In this document: piece after piece, positions 5,962-8,541 of the stretch
Position numbering within the stretch: position 1 is the first letter of the stretch
Layout: each line of letters opens with the position of its first letter
DNA from: Dehalococcoidia bacterium
GTDB taxonomy: Bacteria > Chloroflexota > Dehalococcoidia > GIF9 > AB-539-J10
Assembly (NCBI GenBank): GCA_030602865.1
Contig: JAUVYX010000026.1
Span: forward strand, 1 to 8,541
Direction: 5' to 3'
DNA: 8,541 nt
Position numbers and translations under genes: made by a program
Notes under the pieces: model-generated
The model's input: only the letters and a program-made list of their open reading frames with translations
Database searches by the model: none
Told to the model about the DNA's origin: nothing

Positions 5962-6732
5962 ATGAAACTGGAAGGCAAAGTTGCTTTAGTTACCGGTGGT
6001 GGCACAGGTATAGGGAAAGCCATTACTCTGGAGTATGCTCGTGAAGGTGCTGACGTAGCTGTCAGTAGCCGAAATATTAAGAACTTGGAAGATGTATGCA
6101 AAGAGATAAAAGAAATGGGGAGGAGTTCGCTGGCAGTGGCTGCCGACGTTTGCATAAAGGCACAGGTAGACAGCATGGTTAATGATGTAATAGATAAGTT
6201 TGGCCATATAGATATTCTGGTAAACAATTCAGGCACCAGCCGGATGATGCCTATCATTGAGTTTAAAGAAGATGATTGGGACATAGTGATAGATACAAAT
6301 ATGAAAGGAGTATTTTTATGCACACAGGCCGTGGCTAGGCATATGGTGAAGCGGAAATACGGCAAGATAATTAATATATCTTCAACTTCAGCATTGGGTG
6401 CTATTGTTAACGGTCAAGCCGCATATACCAGCTCAAAATTCGGTGTCAATGGTTTCACTAAGGCTTGTGCGCTAGAATTCGGTCCTTATGGTATTAATGT
6501 TAATGCCATCGCCCCCGGAAGGATTCTAACTTCATTGGTATACAGCAGCAGGACAGATGAACAAGTAAAGGAGTTTATAGAGGTTGGGATAGAATCGTCT
6601 GTTCTTGGTCGGTTGGGTACTACTGAAGACATCGCACATTTAGCTCTGTTTTTAGCTTCTGATGACTCTTCATTCATCACTGCGGAAGTAATTGCTTCTA
6701 ACGGTGGCAGGACAAATTTAAGGGGGAGATGA
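5962..6732 (+). CDS. SDR-family oxidoreductase, FabG-like (first tandem copy)
   Basis: A 256-residue classical short-chain dehydrogenase/reductase, cytosolic, NAD(P)H-dependent; substrate unknown. Seen: cofactor motif TGGGTGIG at 11-18, AADV with D62, NNSG at 88-91 (NNAG in most), catalytic Ser of NISS (S141), Y155-x3-K159 and the APGRI segment after it. The Arg after beta strand 2 (SSR, R37) suggests preference for NADP(H). The C-terminus ASNGGRTNLRGR differs from the usual DGG ending and is shared with the next gene. The start has AGGAGG 6 nt upstream. The next SDR begins 43 bp downstream, so the two are probably cotranscribed from the promoter at 5840-5869. Annotation as 3-oxoacyl-ACP reductase or glucose/3-hydroxy dehydrogenase would be guesswork. 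Confidence 0.92.
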   Translation: MKLEGKVALVTGGGTGIGKAITLEYAREGADVAVSSRNIKNLEDVCKEIKEMGRSSLAVAADVCIKAQVDSMVNDVIDKFGHIDILVNNSGTSRMMPIIEFKEDDWDIVIDTNMKGVFLCTQAVARHMVKRKYGKIINISSTSALGAIVNGQAAYTSSKFGVNGFTKACALEFGPYGINVNAIAPGRILTSLVYSSRTDEQVKEFIEVGIESSVLGRLGTTEDIAHLALFLASDDSSFITAEVIASNGGRTNLRGR

Positions 6733-6775
6733 TGAGGAAAAGCTTGGCCAGGGGATTAATAGGAAGGAGATGATA

Positions 6776-7546
6776 ATGAATCTTAAGGATAAGGTAGCTA
6801 TAGTAACGGGAGGTGGAACAGGGATTGGAAAAGCAATAGCAATTGAATTTGCTATTGCTGGTGCAGATGTGGTCGTATGTAGCCGAAAGCTTGATAATGT
6901 AGAGAAGGTCTGTAAACAGATAAAAGATATAGGAAGACAATCTATGGCAATATCTACGGATGTTAGGGTGAAAGATCAAGTAGATGATATGACTTCGCAA
7001 GTAATGAATAAATTTGGCAGAATTGATATTCTGGTTAATAATTCAGGAAGTGGAAAGATGGTACCAATCCTGGAAATGAGCGAAGATGTGTGGGATACGG
7101 TTGTTGATACAAACCTTAAAGGGGTCTTATTATGTACACAGGCTGTAGCCAAACATATGATTGAAAAAAAATATGGGAAAATCATTAATATATCATCCAC
7201 CTGCGCTCTGGGTGCAATTGTTAAAGGGCAATCTGCCTATGTTGCCTCGAAGTTTGCGGTAGTGGGTTTTACAAAAGCTTCTGCAAGGGAACTAGGCCCA
7301 TATGGTATAAATGTAAACGCTATTGCTCCTGGACGTATTCCAACTCCAATGGTTTTTGAGGATATGACAAAGGAGGAGGCTGATGAGTTTCTCGATAAGG
7401 GAAAGAAAGCGACTACGGTAGAGAGAGTTGGTACGCCTGAGGATATTGCGCATTTGGCACTTTTCTTGGCTTCGGATGAATCTTCGTTTATCAGTGCGGA
7501 ACTTGTAGCTTCCAATGGCGGCAGAACTAATTTAATGGGCAGATGA
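6776..7546 (+). CDS. SDR-family oxidoreductase, FabG-like (second tandem copy)
   Basis: Also 256 residues and alignable without gaps to the SDR just upstream, about 66% identical by hand count, so the pair arose by tandem duplication. TGGGTGIG (11-18), CSR after beta 2, NNSG (88-91), NISS (S141), Y155-x3-K159 and the GGRTNL ending are all kept. The region that forms the substrate lid (about 191-220) is the least alike (about 3 of 10 residues per block), so the copies may differ in substrate or form a heteromer. I chose ATG 6776 over 6770: AAGGAG is 6 nt before 6776 but would touch 6770, and 6776 gives the same length as the paralogue. It converges on the MBL-fold gene with a 96-bp gap. Confidence 0.92.
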   Translation: MNLKDKVAIVTGGGTGIGKAIAIEFAIAGADVVVCSRKLDNVEKVCKQIKDIGRQSMAISTDVRVKDQVDDMTSQVMNKFGRIDILVNNSGSGKMVPILEMSEDVWDTVVDTNLKGVLLCTQAVAKHMIEKKYGKIINISSTCALGAIVKGQSAYVASKFAVVGFTKASARELGPYGINVNAIAPGRIPTPMVFEDMTKEEADEFLDKGKKATTVERVGTPEDIAHLALFLASDESSFISAELVASNGGRTNLMGR

Positions 7547-7642
7547 TTACTTAACATAAATAATATTGAAACAAATTTATTTAGAAAGAATTGCTATTGC
7601 GATTGAAAGGTAAGAGAAACATTGTTGATGGTCTTCGTTTAG

Positions 7643-8536
7643 TTAGGCATCTTCTTTTAACCAAAGCCTATTACCATCAGTTATAAGTTCAATTGTACCT
7701 GATATATCGGTTCGGTAGATTCTATCATTGCCGATATAATTTTCAAGCATGTTTATTACTTCGCTATTTGGGTGCCCGTAACTATTTTCTGAACCAACTG
7801 ATATTATTGCTATTTCAGGATCAGTGATAGATAAAAAACGTATTGAAGACGAAGTATTGCTACCATGGTGAGCTACTTTTAAAACTGTGCTTCTTAAATT
7901 AGCTCGTTGCATGATGAGGTTAAGTTCGGCCTCATGTCGGATGTCTGCCGTGAATAGGAAGCTAATCTGTCCACTGCATAACCTGAGTACTAATCCATTA
8001 TTATCGATATCACTGCTGGTTCCTTCGAACAACTCAGATGGCGGGTTGAGCACCTCTATTCTTATTTCGTTACCCAGATCAATAATTTGTCCTGCTCCAA
8101 CTGTATTGTATTTTAAATTATTACTATTAATAACATAAAGCCATTCATGATAGACAGTAGAGTTGTAGTTAATATCTGCTTCGATTACTTGCTTCACTTC
8201 ATATCGCTGTAGTATTTCTATAAGACCGGTTATATGATCGGCATGTGGCTGTGTAGATATTACAAGGTCTATTGTCCTATCCCAGAATGGTAGTTTTTTA
8301 CTCAATTCAAGGCACAACGCCTGTGGACTTGGACCTCCATCTATCAAGATGTTTTGACCGTCTGGAGTTTGGATTAGGATAGCATCTCCCTGCCCAACAT
8401 CAAAGAAACTTACATGAAGATAATTATCAGAAAGAGTAATGATTGTTGTCCATATTAGTATAATCGCAATAACCAGGGGGATAATAGCTAATTTAATAGC
8501 CAGGTATTTCTTCGGCTGATTGGAATTAATTTTCAT
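7643..8536 (-). CDS. ComEC/Rec2-like MBL-fold hydrolase, membrane-anchored
   Basis: A 297-residue protein: a single transmembrane helix (about 11-35), then a metallo-beta-lactamase domain like the C-terminal domain of the DNA-uptake protein ComEC/Rec2. Seen: FFDVGQGDAILI (44-55), LIDGG (64-68), STQPHADHITG (94-104), FLFTADI (193-199), LKVAHHGSNTSSS (219-231) and SVGSENSYGHP (246-256). The multi-helix channel part of ComEC is absent, so it is a stand-alone extracytoplasmic hydrolase, perhaps a nuclease or phosphodiesterase. In the HxHxDH motif the first His is Gln96 (codon CAG); H98, D100, H101 and the HH pair at 223-224 remain. The ATG at 8536 lies 5 bp from the window edge, so its ribosome binding site is unseen and a start further upstream cannot be excluded. 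Confidence 0.85.
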   Translation of the reverse strand: MKINSNQPKKYLAIKLAIIPLVIAIILIWTTIITLSDNYLHVSFFDVGQGDAILIQTPDGQNILIDGGPSPQALCLELSKKLPFWDRTIDLVISTQPHADHITGLIEILQRYEVKQVIEADINYNSTVYHEWLYVINSNNLKYNTVGAGQIIDLGNEIRIEVLNPPSELFEGTSSDIDNNGLVLRLCSGQISFLFTADIRHEAELNLIMQRANLRSTVLKVAHHGSNTSSSIRFLSITDPEIAIISVGSENSYGHPNSEVINMLENYIGNDRIYRTDISGTIELITDGNRLWLKEDA

Positions 8537-8541
8537 TGCCC

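Noticed and set aside
7547..7642. Possible bidirectional terminator between the converging SDR and MBL genes
   Set aside because: No GC-rich stem followed by a T-run is visible on either strand.

Overview
The window looks like a chromosomal segment of an anaerobic or environmental bacterium of moderate to low G+C content. A DUF4349 lipoprotein, a ComEC-type metallo-hydrolase with a single N-terminal anchor and FabG-like SDR enzymes together would fit a Dehalococcoidia-like Chloroflexota. That is a weak inference from gene content and phylogeny was not tested. No rRNA, tRNA, CRISPR array, transposase or integrase is visible.

Left part (1-2061, minus strand): the N-terminal four fifths of a PdxA-family dehydrogenase run off the left edge. 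The gene seems to start at an AUA codon behind a perfect ribosome binding site. Upstream of it lies a ~400-residue protein with a C-terminal HD phosphohydrolase domain of YfbR type.

Middle part (2118-4540, minus strand): this is the accessory region. Two related elements of 221 and 214 bp (2781-3001 and 3753-3966) have the ends, inverted-repeat layout and gene-relative position of integron attC sites. They close two promoter-and-gene units in the same orientation. One is a YefM/YoeB toxin-antitoxin pair with its own strong promoter. The other is a 237-residue protein with an RNxxxH motif suggestive of a HEPN ribonuclease. Beyond the second attC lies a broken DNA methyltransferase that keeps its target-recognition-independent N-terminus and DPPF motif, then switches to unrelated sequence. 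No integron integrase is present, so this resembles an orphan cassette cluster (CALIN).

Right part (4797-8536): a DUF4349 lipoprotein gene on the plus strand is followed by a ~295-bp intergenic region. That region holds a good sigma70 promoter, a 7+7 inverted repeat and a direct repeat. It leads into two tandem SDR paralogues (about 66% identical, both 256 residues) that form an operon. Convergent to them is a membrane-anchored ComEC-like MBL-fold hydrolase in which the first metal-binding histidine of HxHxDH is replaced by glutamine.

The flanking genes have no evident joint pathway. The cassette genes look like stability or defence cargo inserted between housekeeping genes.
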